In this document: positions 6,593-15,701 of the stretch, piece after piece
Numbering within the stretch: the stretch's first letter is position 1
How the letters are laid out: the number at the start of each line of letters is the position of its first letter
NCBI RefSeq assembly: GCF_013363995.1
Contig: NZ_JABWGO010000003.1
Coordinates: 310,001-374,000, forward strand
Source of the DNA: Nonomuraea rhodomycinica
Lineage (GTDB): Bacteria; Actinomycetota; Actinomycetes; Streptosporangiales; Streptosporangiaceae
DNA: 64,000 nt
Direction: 5' to 3'
The notes under the pieces: model-generated
What the model saw: the letters and a program-made list of their open reading frames with translations, nothing else
Database searches by the model: none
Told to the model about the DNA's origin: nothing
Translations under genes and position numbers: made by a program

Positions 6593-7725
6593 CAGGGCCG
6601 CCAGATCCGCTCGTAGGCGGCGCGGTAGCCGGGCGGGTCCCACGACGAGGCGCCGTCCACGTTGTCCGTCGTCGTCAGGTGGACCGGCGCCACGTAGCCG
6701 CTCGGCGGGGCGCCGGCGAACGCCCGGTTCAGCTCGTCCACGAGCTGGTAGCCCTGCGCGTTCAGCGGCTCGGGGACCGTCGCCGCCTGGAACTGGCGGG
6801 TGCGGACGCGTTCGAACGCCGACGGGTCGCCGTCGCCCGCGCCGATCGCGTACGGCGCCCCGCCGCCCGCCAGCCCGGCGGCCCGCAGCGCGGGAGCGGC
6901 GTCGGCGAAGTACAGGTCGTTGATGGCGGCCGAGTACGTCCACCGCTCGCCGAAGCGCGACAGCAGCGAGGAGGCCTCCTGCGGGGTGCGGGTCCCCGCG
7001 TCGGGCAGCGGGATGTTCTCGTACGAGAGCAGCGTGACGCCGGAGCAGCCGAGCAGCGTGCGCTGGATGAGCCGGGCCTTGCGCTCGGCGAACGGGATCG
7101 AGGAGTCGGTGAACAGCACGACCCCCGCGTCGCCGCCCGACCGCGCGATGATCCAGTACCCGGCGATCCGGGCGACGTCCTCCACCCGGGTGGTGACGTT
7201 GGAGAACAGCCGCGGGTCCGCGCTCGGCCCCGGCGCCCGGGTGGCGTGCCAGCCGACCAGCGTGATGCCCGCCCGGTCCGCCTCGCGCACCTGCTGGGCC
7301 ACCGAGCCGGGGTCGAACCCGCCGACCACGATCCCGGACGGGCGCAGCGCGACGGCCTGGCCCAGGGCCGCGCGCACGCCCGCCGGAGTGCCCTGGCCGT
7401 CGATCACCCGGACGTCCCAGCCGATCCGGCGGGCCGCCGCGGTGACGGCGGAGGCGACGCCGGCGACGCCGGGGTTGGTCATGGTGGCGGCGACGTAGAC
7501 GATGCTCCGGCCGGGCACGGCCCGGGGGCCGGTCCTGGGGCCGTCCCACGGGGTGACGCGCTGAGCCTGGCCGACGGCCCGCCGGGCCTGCGCCAGCACG
7601 GCGGGGCAGGGCCGCGACGGCCCGCCGGGCGCGGCGTCCGGCGCGGAACCGGGCGCGCAGCCGCAGGTCAGCGCGGCGGCGAGCGCCAGTGCCGCCGCGG
7701 CGCGGGAGAGTCCGACGAGGCTCAT
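6592..7725 (-). CDS. Sugar-type ABC transporter substrate-binding lipoprotein
   Basis: This 377-residue lipoprotein has a signal peptide with a lipobox ending LTCGC (modified Cys about 23) and a periplasmic-binding-protein type I fold (peripla_BP_4 class): IVYVAATMTNPGVAGVASAVTAAARRIGW, DGQGTPAGVRAALGQAVALRPSGIVVGGFDPGS, and YAIGAGDGDPSAFERVR. These proteins capture sugars or autoinducer-like ligands for RbsA/MglA-type importers. The ATG overlaps the stop codon of the permease gene by 4 bases, so the two are translationally coupled. It is last in a three-gene operon (ATPase, permease, binding protein). No sugar kinase or isomerase is adjacent, so the ligand is unknown. Confidence 0.88.
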   Translation of the reverse strand: MSLVGLSRAAAALALAAALTCGCAPGSAPDAAPGGPSRPCPAVLAQARRAVGQAQRVTPWDGPRTGPRAVPGRSIVYVAATMTNPGVAGVASAVTAAARRIGWDVRVIDGQGTPAGVRAALGQAVALRPSGIVVGGFDPGSVAQQVREADRAGITLVGWHATRAPGPSADPRLFSNVTTRVEDVARIAGYWIIARSGGDAGVVLFTDSSIPFAERKARLIQRTLLGCSGVTLLSYENIPLPDAGTRTPQEASSLLSRFGERWTYSAAINDLYFADAAPALRAAGLAGGGAPYAIGAGDGDPSAFERVRTRQFQAATVPEPLNAQGYQLVDELNRAFAGAPPSGYVAPVHLTTTDNVDGASSWDPPGYRAAYERIWRP

Positions 7726-8882
7726 GGCTCTTCCCGGGACTCCCGGTCGGGGCGCTCGCTCGCCGCCGCCCTTCGCGCCGGCCCCGGTGACCGATCCGGC
7801 GAGGGATCCGGGGGATGACCTGAGGGCGGACTCGCGGATGAGAGGGAAGGCGCGGCCGGGGGAGAGGGCGCGGGACCGGCCGTCGGGGGACGGGCGCGCA
7901 GCCGGCGCCGCGCCGACCAGCCGACCAGGCCGACGGCCGCGAGCAGCGTCAGCCCGTTGAACAGCGGCGTCACCCAGAAGGCCGCGCCGAGCTGGCCGAG
8001 CCCCGACAGGCCGACCGCGAGGACGCCCACCGCGACCACCGTGCCCAGCGGGTTCGGCCGGCCAGGCTTGATCACGGACGAGCCGAGCAGGGCGGCGGTG
8101 AACGCGGGCAGCAGGTAGTCCAGGCCGACACTCGGGTTGCCGATCTGGTTCTGGGCGGCGAGCAGCACCCCCGCGAAGCCCGTGACCAGCCCGGAGACCG
8201 CGAACGCGGCGCACACGTAGCGGCGGGTGGGGATGCCGACCAGCTCGGCGGCGCGCGGGTTGGAGCCGATGACGTACAGGTAGCGGCCGAGGGGCAGCCG
8301 TTCGAGCGCCACCCACAGCAGCGCCGTCAGCGCCGCGACGTACAGCGCGGTCACGGGCAGGCCCAGCACCGTCGCGTCGGTCAGGTTCGTGAAGGCGGCG
8401 GGCAGGCCCTCGGGCCCCGGCACGATCCGGGCGCCCCCGGTCACCCACCCCGTGACCGCGTACAGCACGCTGCCGGTGCCGAGGGTGGCGATGAACGAGT
8501 CGATGCGGGCGAACTCCACGAGCAGCCCGTTGACCACCCCCGCCAGCGCTCCGCCCACCAGGACGCCCAGGCAGGCCGGCGGCCACGGCACGCCCTCGGT
8601 CACGATCAGCTCCAGCGTCACGACGTGCCACAGGCCGAGCCCGTACCCGATGGACAGGTCGAACTTGCCCGTGACGATCGGGACCATCGCCCCCAGCGCC
8701 AGGATCGCGACGACCGCGTTCGTGGACAGGACCAGCCGCAGGTTGGCGGCCGTCGGGAAGGTCGCGGGCAGCGCCAGCGAGAAGACCGCGACCAGCAGGA
8801 CCGCCAGCGCCAGCAGCCCGTAGGCGCCGACGAGGCGGCCCGGCGCGGAGCGGCGCGGGCGGGCGCGGCCTCCGGCGGCCAT
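7722..8882 (-). CDS. Sugar-type ABC transporter permease (RbsC-like)
   Basis: This 386-residue membrane protein has about nine or ten hydrophobic segments between residues 18 and 325, with the BPD_transp_2 loop GRYLYVIGSNPRAAELVGIPTRRY near the middle and TGKFDLSIGYGLG early on. It forms the channel for the neighbouring double ATPase. The C-terminal 60 or so residues after GWSARRRLRAR are Pro/Ser/Ala-rich and predicted disordered, which is unusual for the family. The ATG overlaps the ATPase stop codon (TGATG). It is the middle gene of the operon. Confidence 0.9.
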   Translation of the reverse strand: MAAGGRARPRRSAPGRLVGAYGLLALAVLLVAVFSLALPATFPTAANLRLVLSTNAVVAILALGAMVPIVTGKFDLSIGYGLGLWHVVTLELIVTEGVPWPPACLGVLVGGALAGVVNGLLVEFARIDSFIATLGTGSVLYAVTGWVTGGARIVPGPEGLPAAFTNLTDATVLGLPVTALYVAALTALLWVALERLPLGRYLYVIGSNPRAAELVGIPTRRYVCAAFAVSGLVTGFAGVLLAAQNQIGNPSVGLDYLLPAFTAALLGSSVIKPGRPNPLGTVVAVGVLAVGLSGLGQLGAAFWVTPLFNGLTLLAAVGLVGWSARRRLRARPPTAGPAPSPPAAPSLSSASPPSGHPPDPSPDRSPGPARRAAASERPDRESREEP

Positions 8883-10492
8883 CAGCGGCCCGCCCCCGTG
8901 ACGGCGCGGGTGACCCCGGTGACCGTCAGGGCGTCCCCGGTCAGCTCGGCGATCACGGAGCCGTCCGCGAGGACGAGCGCGCGGTCGCAGACGTGCGCGA
9001 TCTCCTCGGCGTCGGCCGAGACCAGCAGGACCGCCAGGCCGTCGCGGAGGGCGGCGTCGAGCAGGCGGTGGATCTCCGGGCGGGCGGCGACGTCCACCCC
9101 CGCCGTCGGCTCCTCCAGGACCAGCACCCGCCGCCCCGTCCACAGCCAGCGCCCGACCAGCGCCTTCTGCTGGTTGCCGCCCGACAGGGCCGTGAACGGC
9201 AGCTCGGTGCCGGTGGGACGCACCCCGAGGCACGCCAGCAGCGCGGTGGCCCGCTCCCGCTCCCGGCGCGGCCCGAGCCAGGTCAGCGGCGAGCCGCCGC
9301 GCAGCCGGGGGTTGGCCAGCACGTTCTCCCGGACGCTGAGGCCGGGCGCGGCGCCCTCCTCCATCCGGTCGCCCGCGACCATCCCGACCCCCGCCGCGAC
9401 CGCCTCCGGCGCCGAGCGCGGCCGGAAGGGCCGCCCGCCGAGCAGCACCCGGCCGCCCACCACGGGCCGCGCGCCGGCGAGCGCCCGCCCCACGTCCACG
9501 TGTCCGGCGCCGGCCTGCCCCGTCAGGCCGATCGCCTCACCGGCCCGCAACTCGAAGCTCACAGGGCCGGCCAGCTCGGTGCGCAGGGCGCGGACGCTCA
9601 GCACGACCTCGCCCGCCTCACGCCTGGCGCGCAGGTGGACGGCCGGCTCACCGCCCACCATCGCCCGCACCAGATCGTCGGGCCCGCCTCCGTCGGCGCC
9701 GTCACTGCGGTCATGGCCACCGCCGCCGGCGGGGCCCCGCCGTGCCGGCCGGCCGCCGTCGTCGAGCGGCCCCTGCCGGACGACGCGCCCGTCACGCAGC
9801 ACGGCGACACTGTCGGCCAGTTCGCGCACCTCGCCCAGCCGGTGGCTCACGTACACGATGCCGCGCCCGCGTCCGCGCAGCTCCCGCAGCACCGCGAACA
9901 GCCGCTCCCGGTCGGCCGCGGCCAGGCTCGCGGTCGGCTCGTCCAGCACGATCACCTCGGTGTCGCGGGCCAGCGCGCGGGCCACCGCGACCAGCGACCG
10001 CTCCGCACGGGTGAGGTCGCCGGCCCGCTCGCCGGGGTCGATCCGGGCGCCGACCGCGTCGAGCGCCTCCCCGCAGCGCCGGCGCGCCGCCCGCCGCGAG
10101 ATCAGGCCGCCGCGCAGCGGGTAGCCGGCGCCGAGCGCGACGTTCTCCGCCACGCTCATCCACTCCACCAGCGCCGGGTCCTGGTGGACGAACGACATCC
10201 GCTCGGCCGCCTCCCGCCCGCCGAGCGGGTGCCCCGCCACCGTCACCTCCCCGGCGTCGGCGCGGTGGACGCCCGCCAGGATCTTGATCAGGGTGGACTT
10301 GCCCGCGCCGTTGCACCCCACCAGCGCCAGGACGCTGCCGCGGGCCAGGTCGAGGTCGACGCCGTCGAGGGCCGGGGTGCCGCCGAACCGCTTGCGCACC
10401 CCGCGGACACGGACCAGCGGCTCCGGCCCGGCCCTGCCGGGACCCCTGCCCAGATCGTGGCCGGCGTGGTCGTGGCTGGCGTGGTCGTGCAC
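8882..10492 (-). CDS. Sugar-type ABC transporter ATPase, two ABC domains (RbsA/MglA-like)
   Basis: This 536-residue protein energises the importer. Domain 1 (about 25-260) has Walker A GCNGAGKST, Walker B VIVLDEPTASL and a weak signature (TRAERSLVAVARAL). Domain 2 (about 300-530) has the degenerate P-loop GLTGQAGAGHVD typical of RbsA-type second halves, the signature LSGGNQQKALVGRW and Walker B VLVLEEPTAGVDV. The N-terminus is unusual: MHDHASHDHAGHD contains five His in 13 residues, which could bind metal. The linker contains a Gly/Asp-rich insert. The GTG start has GGAGGGG 5 bases upstream. It is the first gene of the operon. Confidence 0.9.
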   Translation of the reverse strand: MHDHASHDHAGHDLGRGPGRAGPEPLVRVRGVRKRFGGTPALDGVDLDLARGSVLALVGCNGAGKSTLIKILAGVHRADAGEVTVAGHPLGGREAAERMSFVHQDPALVEWMSVAENVALGAGYPLRGGLISRRAARRRCGEALDAVGARIDPGERAGDLTRAERSLVAVARALARDTEVIVLDEPTASLAAADRERLFAVLRELRGRGRGIVYVSHRLGEVRELADSVAVLRDGRVVRQGPLDDGGRPARRGPAGGGGHDRSDGADGGGPDDLVRAMVGGEPAVHLRARREAGEVVLSVRALRTELAGPVSFELRAGEAIGLTGQAGAGHVDVGRALAGARPVVGGRVLLGGRPFRPRSAPEAVAAGVGMVAGDRMEEGAAPGLSVRENVLANPRLRGGSPLTWLGPRRERERATALLACLGVRPTGTELPFTALSGGNQQKALVGRWLWTGRRVLVLEEPTAGVDVAARPEIHRLLDAALRDGLAVLLVSADAEEIAHVCDRALVLADGSVIAELTGDALTVTGVTRAVTGAGR

Positions 10493-10631
10493 AGGCCCCT
10501 CCGCGGGGCTCGATCGCCCGGCGGGCGGGCGCGATGCCGCGGCCGCGCGGCGCAGGTCTTGCCGTGGGCGACGCGTGCAGCGGCCCGTCCGATGCTCCGT
10601 TCATCGTACAGAACCGAAGGTCAAAGGCGTG

Positions 10632-13166
10632 TCAGCCGGCTTGACGCGGGTTCCAGGCGCGGATGACCTGCGCGCGTGAGGTGAAGCCGAGCTTGCGCAG
10701 GATGTTCTCCACGTGGTTCTCGGCGGTGCGCTGGGCGATCACCAGCTCCTCGGCGATCTGCCGGTTGCTCAGCCCGCGCGCCACCAGCTCGGCGATCTGG
10801 CGCTCCCGGCGGGTGAGCAGCGCGGCGACCCCCGGCTCCTGCTCGGCGTCGCCCGCGTCGGGCGCCGGGCTCTCCTCCAGCGCGTACGCCGCGGCGGCGT
10901 CCAGCGTGAGCTCCGAGCCGCGCAGGAAGCCCGCGGCGAACCGGTCGTCGCCCAGGTCGCGCCGCAGCCCCTCCTCGCACCGGTCGTGGAAACGGGCCAG
11001 GTGGCCGAGGCCCGACAGCGACGTCCCGATCGACCGCCACACCATGTGGGCCGCGCCGAGCAGCTCGGCGGCGCGGGCCCGCCTGCCCTGGCCGGCCAGG
11101 ATCCAGGCCAGCCCCTCCAGGCACTGGGCGAGCCCGAGGTGGTCGTGGCAGCGCACCTTCACCCGGATCGCGTCGCGCATCATGGCGACGGCCGCCTCCG
11201 CGTCGCCGCGCCGCCACCGGTCCAGGGCCACGATCCACAGCCCGTACGACACCGACCACTCGGCGCGCTCGCCCCTGGCGGTCTCCAGAACCTCCTCGCA
11301 CAGATCCGGCGCGCGCGGGTCGTCCATGAAGACGGCGGCCATCGCGAGCTGGAACAGCGTGACCCAGGCGTGCCCCCGGCAGCCCAGCGCCCGCCGCCGC
11401 GCCAGCGCCTCCTCCAGCAGGGCGAAGGCGCGGGGGAAGTCGCCCGCCAGCAGCGCCGCGAACCCGGAGATGTGCACCGCCCCCGCGAGCTGGGCCTCGT
11501 CGCCGAGCCGCTCCGACAGCGCCCGGCACTCCTCCAGCAGGGGCCGCGCGGCGGCCGCGTCGCCCCGCAGCAGCACGAGCCAGGCGTCCACCCAGAGCGC
11601 CTTGGCCCGCGCCGAGCCCCGCGCCGGGGAGACCGCCGGCGCCCGGCCCGTGCCCGGTGCGGTGCCGGTCGCCGGCTCTCCCTGAGGGCCCGGTGCGGCG
11701 CCGGTCGCCGGCGCTCCGTGAGGGCTCGATGCCGTGTCGGCCGCGAGCGCCCGTTCCAGCCAGTGGTGCCCCTCGCTCGGCGACGTCCACGACAGCCGGT
11801 GGCTCCACATCGCGGCGCCGATCTCCAGCGCGGCCCACGCCTGGCCCGGCTCGCTCAGGCAGAACTCCAGCGCGGCCCGCACGTTCGCCTGCTCGTTGCG
11901 CAGCCGGCCCAGCCACCGCATCTGGTTCGCGCCGAACCACTCGGCCTCGGCCCGCGCGGCCAGCTCACGGCACCAGTCGCGGTGGCGCACCCGCAGCGCC
12001 GCGCGCCCGCCCGCCTCGGCCAGCCGCTCCTCGCCGTACTGACGCAGCGTCTCCAGCATCTCGTACCGGACGCCCCACCCGTTCTCCCGGCGCAGCACGA
12101 CCGACTTGTCGACCAGCGCGTTCAGGACGTCCGGCACGACGTCCCCGTGCAGCTCGGCCGAGCGGCACACCTCGACCGCCGCCTCCGGGTCCCACCCGCC
12201 GGAGAAGACCGACAGCCCCCGCCACAGGGCGCGCTCCTCGGGCGAGCACAGGTCGTAGCTCCAGTCGACCAGCGCGCGCAGCGTCCGCTGGCGCGGCATC
12301 GCCACCCGCGCGCCCTGCGTGAGCAGCCGGAACCGGTCGTCGATCCGGTCGAGGATCTGCTCGACCGACAGCGCCCGCATCCGCACCGCCGCCAGCTCGA
12401 TGGCCAGCGGGATACCGTCGAGCCGCCGGCACAGCCGGGTCACCGCCACGCTGTTGGCCGCGTCGATCGTGAAGCCCGGCAGCACGGCCGCCACCCGGTC
12501 GGCGAACAGGCTGACCGCCTCCGAAACCACCTGCAGGGGCATGCCGGGGTCCGGGCCGGCCGTCCGGTCCGGCCCGGAGCGCGCCACCGCGCCGGGCTGG
12601 GCGGGCACCAGCCCGGCGGCCGCCGCCGGGCCCGCGCCGGGAAGGCCGTCCGGCCCGGCCCCGGGCTCGGCCGGCACCGCCAGCGGCGGGACCTCCAGCA
12701 GCCTCTCGCCCGGCACGTGCAGCGGCTGCCGGCTGGTCGCCACGATCCGCAGGCCGCGCCCGGCGGCGAGCAGCTCGGTCACCAGGGCGGCGCACGCCGG
12801 CACGAGGTGCTCGCAGTTGTCCAGGACCAGCAGCATCCGCCTGCCGCGCAGGTGCTCGCGCAGCCCCTCCAGGTCGTGCCGGTGGCACCCGACGGCCTGC
12901 GCCACCGTCCCCGTGAGCAGCTCACCGGCGGCCAGCGGGGCGAGGTCGGCCAGCCACACCCCGTGCGGCTGGCCGCGCGCCACCTCCGCCGCCAGCCGCA
13001 GCGCCAGCCTCGTCTTGCCGACCCCGCCGACCCCGGTCAGGGTCAGCAGCCGGCCGGTGGACAGCAGCCGTCTCGCCTCGGCCAGCTCCTGGCGGCGTCC
13101 CACGAAGCTGGTCAGCTCGGCGGGCAGGTTCCCCTCGGCTCGGCGCGTCGTCGCCCCCGCCGTCAT
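10632..13166 (-). CDS. LuxR-family STAND regulator (NB-ARC ATPase, TPR-like, LuxR HTH)
   Basis: This 844-residue protein has an NTPase domain near the N-terminus (FVGRRQELAEARRLL, Walker A LTGVGGVGKTRLA, Walker B MLLVLDNCEHL, RIVATSRQPL, LDGIPLAIELAAVRMRAL), then a winged-helix/helical region, an Ala-rich TPR-like middle and a C-terminal LuxR-type HTH (LTRRERQIAELVARGLSNRQIAEELVIAQRTAENHVENILRKL, about residues 785-835). Proteins of this design are ATP-dependent transcription activators that respond to an unknown ligand. The ATG overlaps the upstream paralogue's stop codon by 4 bases. A Pro/Gly-rich insert at about 1000 bp into the gene encodes repeated GAPATGAAPG-like units. Confidence 0.9.
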   Translation of the reverse strand: MTAGATTRRAEGNLPAELTSFVGRRQELAEARRLLSTGRLLTLTGVGGVGKTRLALRLAAEVARGQPHGVWLADLAPLAAGELLTGTVAQAVGCHRHDLEGLREHLRGRRMLLVLDNCEHLVPACAALVTELLAAGRGLRIVATSRQPLHVPGERLLEVPPLAVPAEPGAGPDGLPGAGPAAAAGLVPAQPGAVARSGPDRTAGPDPGMPLQVVSEAVSLFADRVAAVLPGFTIDAANSVAVTRLCRRLDGIPLAIELAAVRMRALSVEQILDRIDDRFRLLTQGARVAMPRQRTLRALVDWSYDLCSPEERALWRGLSVFSGGWDPEAAVEVCRSAELHGDVVPDVLNALVDKSVVLRRENGWGVRYEMLETLRQYGEERLAEAGGRAALRVRHRDWCRELAARAEAEWFGANQMRWLGRLRNEQANVRAALEFCLSEPGQAWAALEIGAAMWSHRLSWTSPSEGHHWLERALAADTASSPHGAPATGAAPGPQGEPATGTAPGTGRAPAVSPARGSARAKALWVDAWLVLLRGDAAAARPLLEECRALSERLGDEAQLAGAVHISGFAALLAGDFPRAFALLEEALARRRALGCRGHAWVTLFQLAMAAVFMDDPRAPDLCEEVLETARGERAEWSVSYGLWIVALDRWRRGDAEAAVAMMRDAIRVKVRCHDHLGLAQCLEGLAWILAGQGRRARAAELLGAAHMVWRSIGTSLSGLGHLARFHDRCEEGLRRDLGDDRFAAGFLRGSELTLDAAAAYALEESPAPDAGDAEQEPGVAALLTRRERQIAELVARGLSNRQIAEELVIAQRTAENHVENILRKLGFTSRAQVIRAWNPRQAG

Positions 13167-15262
13167 CCCGGCCGCCCCGTGCCCTCCCGCGCCCGCGCGG
13201 GGCCCGCCCGGCCGGGGTCCGCGAGCAGCCGCGGATCGCGGCCCAGCCGGACGCCCTCGCGGAAGGCCGCCTCGTACGCCCGGACGCCGAGCGCCCGGCG
13301 GGCCCGCGCCGCGCACTGCTCGTGCCACGGCGCGAGGTACGACAGCCGGTTCGGTGAGGCGTCCACGACCTGCCAGAGGGCGTGCGCGGCTCCGAGCAGG
13401 CCCGCGGCCCGCTCGTGGTCGCCGCGGGCGCCGGCCGCCCACGCCAGCACCTCCACGCACTGCGTCAGGCACCACTTGTCGTCGATGTCGCAGGTGAAGC
13501 CGGCCGCCTCGCCCACCAGCGTCTCGGCCCGGCGCAGCTCCCCGAGGTTCCACAGCGCGATGCCGAGCACGAGCTGGGCGTACCCGCGGGTCACGGGCGC
13601 CCCGTGCGTGTCGCACAGCTCCAGCATCTCCTCGCCGTACGCCGCCGCCTGCTCCGGGTTCTGGCGCGCCCCGTAGGCCGCCGCGTAGTACAGGTTGAAC
13701 GCCACCCCGTCGAGGTCGCCGGCGGAGCGGTGCCGGGCCAGCGACTCCTTCAGCAGGGCGAGGCCGCGCTCGGGCTCGCCGGTGGAGAACGCCGCCACGC
13801 CGGAGGTGCGCACCGCGTACGGCAGCACGTCGGCCAGCTCGTCCCGCCGGGACAGGGCCCGGCACTCCTCCAGCCGGGGCGCCGCCGCGGCGGGGTCGCC
13901 CTGGCGCAGCGCCAGCATGCTGTACACCCACAGCGCCGTCGCCCGGCCGCGGCTCGGCGCGGGCACCCGTTCCAGGCCGCGCTCCAGCCAGTAGCGGCCC
14001 TCGGTCGCCGCCCCGGACAGCAGCCAGAACGACCACAGCTCCGCGGCCATCTCCAGCCCCACGGCGGGCGGCCCCGTCCCGCCCAAGGACAGCTCGATCG
14101 CCGCGCGCAGGTTGGGCAGCTCGCGGCGCAGCAGCCGGTAGCGTTCGAGCTGGTCGGGGACCGTCTCGTGGATCCGGGTGCGCAGCACGAGGTCGTGGTG
14201 GTGGGTGAGGTAACGCTCGCGCAGCTCTCGTTCCTCGTCGCCGGTCAGCCGGTCGCGGCCGTACGCGCGGATGGTGCCGAGCATGCGGTACCTGACGCCG
14301 CCCTCGGCCCGATCGGGGACGAGGATCGACTTGTCCACCAGCCCCGCCGCCAGGTCCAGCACCTCGGCCGGGTCCACCGCGCCGCCCGAGCACACCGCCT
14401 CGGCCGTCTCCAGCCCGGCGCCTCCGGGGAACATCGCCAGCCGGGCCCAGAGCCGCTGCTCGCCCGGCGAGCACAGGCGGTAGCTCCACTCCATGGTCGC
14501 GCCCAGCGTCCGCTGCCGCGGCGGCAGCGGGGACGGCGGCGTCCCGGACGTCGGGGCCGCGTCGCGGAGGGGGTCGTCCAGCTCGCTCACCAGCCGCTCC
14601 AGCGACATCGCGCGCAGCCGGGCCGCCGCCAGCTCGATCGCCAGCGGCAGCCCGTCGAGGCGCCGCGCCAGCCACGCGACGTCCCCCGCGTTCTCCCGGG
14701 TCAGCTCGAACCCGGGCGAGGCGCCCGCCGCCCGGTCGGCGAACAGCCGTACCGCGTCGTGCCGGGCGATGACGTGCGGCGGCAGGCCCGGGTCGGGAAC
14801 GGGCAGGGACTGCACGGTGAGCACCTGCTCGCCGTACACGCCGAGCCGCTGCCTGCTCGTGGCCAGGACGCGCAGCCTCGGCGCCTCGCGCAGCAGGCGG
14901 GACACGAACCGGGCGCACTCCTCCAGCAGGTGCTCGCAGTTGTCGAGCACGAGCAGCATCCGCCGTTCGGCCAGGTGGTCGACCAGCAGCGCCATCGGGT
15001 CGGACTCGCCGTCGCGCAGCCCCAGATCGTTGGCGACGCTGGCCGCCAGCAGCTCGCCGGCCTGCAGCGTGGCCAGCTCCACGACCTCGACGCCGTCACG
15101 GAACGCGCCGCGCACCGCGTCGGCCACCCGGACCGCCAGGCGGCTCTTGCCGACGCCGCCCGTGCCGGTCAGCGTGAGCAGCCGCGCGCGGGCCAGCGCC
15201 TTGCGGGCCGCGGCCACCTCGTGCCGGCGGCCGACGAACGTGGAATCGCGCACCATGGCCAT
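13163..15262 (-). CDS. STAND NTPase-TPR protein lacking a DNA-binding domain
   Basis: This 699-residue paralogue of the downstream gene has the same NTPase core: FVGRRHEVAAARKAL, Walker A LTGTGGVGKSRLA, Walker B MLLVLDNCEHLLEE, VLATSRQRLG, LDGLPLAIELAAARLRAM, then CSPGEQRLWARLAMFPGG and TPR-like helices. It stops after the helical region (residue 699, GTGRPG) with no LuxR HTH, where the neighbour has one. The ATG at 15262 has GGTGGAG 5-6 bases upstream. The 4-bp overlap implies equal production of both. It may be a regulatory subunit of the HTH-bearing paralogue, or the truncated product of an old duplication. Confidence 0.88.
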   Translation of the reverse strand: MAMVRDSTFVGRRHEVAAARKALARARLLTLTGTGGVGKSRLAVRVADAVRGAFRDGVEVVELATLQAGELLAASVANDLGLRDGESDPMALLVDHLAERRMLLVLDNCEHLLEECARFVSRLLREAPRLRVLATSRQRLGVYGEQVLTVQSLPVPDPGLPPHVIARHDAVRLFADRAAGASPGFELTRENAGDVAWLARRLDGLPLAIELAAARLRAMSLERLVSELDDPLRDAAPTSGTPPSPLPPRQRTLGATMEWSYRLCSPGEQRLWARLAMFPGGAGLETAEAVCSGGAVDPAEVLDLAAGLVDKSILVPDRAEGGVRYRMLGTIRAYGRDRLTGDEERELRERYLTHHHDLVLRTRIHETVPDQLERYRLLRRELPNLRAAIELSLGGTGPPAVGLEMAAELWSFWLLSGAATEGRYWLERGLERVPAPSRGRATALWVYSMLALRQGDPAAAAPRLEECRALSRRDELADVLPYAVRTSGVAAFSTGEPERGLALLKESLARHRSAGDLDGVAFNLYYAAAYGARQNPEQAAAYGEEMLELCDTHGAPVTRGYAQLVLGIALWNLGELRRAETLVGEAAGFTCDIDDKWCLTQCVEVLAWAAGARGDHERAAGLLGAAHALWQVVDASPNRLSYLAPWHEQCAARARRALGVRAYEAAFREGVRLGRDPRLLADPGRAGPARAREGTGRPG

Positions 15263-15701
15263 GCCTGCTCCACCGGCCTGCTCTCCGTCAGCGCCTCCTC
15301 GCGCCCTCCACCTGCGGAAACTGCCCGACAGCCCCAGATTAGGCCCTCCGCGGACGCGAGCGCCCGCCGCCACCCCCTCCGCGCCGCCCGCGGCCCCCGG
15401 AAAGGCCAACGGCCGCCCCGCATCCGGCAAAACCGCGATTGCGTCCACGCTCCCGCCGGACGCGGCCGAGCTCGCCCTGGTCAGCCGCACCGACTACCAC
15501 CTGTACGCGCTGCCGGGGGCGGGCAACCGGCTGCGCGTGGCCGCCGACTGGACGCTCGGCGCGCTGCTGGGCAGGAACACCGCCAGCCTCGGCCTGGTGC
15601 CGGACGCGGCGGCGGGACTCGTACGGGCCGAGCAGCTCGGCATCCACCCGCCCGCCGGCGCGCGCACGACCGCGCCCTGAACGCGGCCCCTCCCGGGAGG
15701 C
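15263..15701. other. 439-bp region between the STAND genes and the sigma gene
   Basis: It contains the leader of the STAND operon (15263-15400, no clear promoter seen) and a plus-strand remnant of a flavin oxidoreductase (15465-15680). Nothing else is supported. Confidence 0.7.
15465..15680 (+). pseudogene. C-terminal remnant of an FAD-dependent (NDH-2-like) oxidoreductase
   Basis: About 72 residues end in a stop codon at 15680 and read ELALVSRTDYHLYALPGAGN, then RLRVAADWTLGALLGRNTASL and GLVPDAAAGLV. This resembles the membrane-proximal C-terminus of actinobacterial NAD(P)/FAD oxidoreductases. There is no flavin or NAD-binding region upstream, no start codon with a ribosome binding site, and the preceding sequence belongs to the divergent gene's leader. 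I take it as the surviving tail of a deleted gene. Confidence 0.5.

Noticed and set aside
10632..14918. A single 1428-residue STAND protein
   Set aside because: The N-terminal half of this frame is the shadow of the upstream paralogue; the true start is the ATG at 13166, which overlaps that gene's stop codon.
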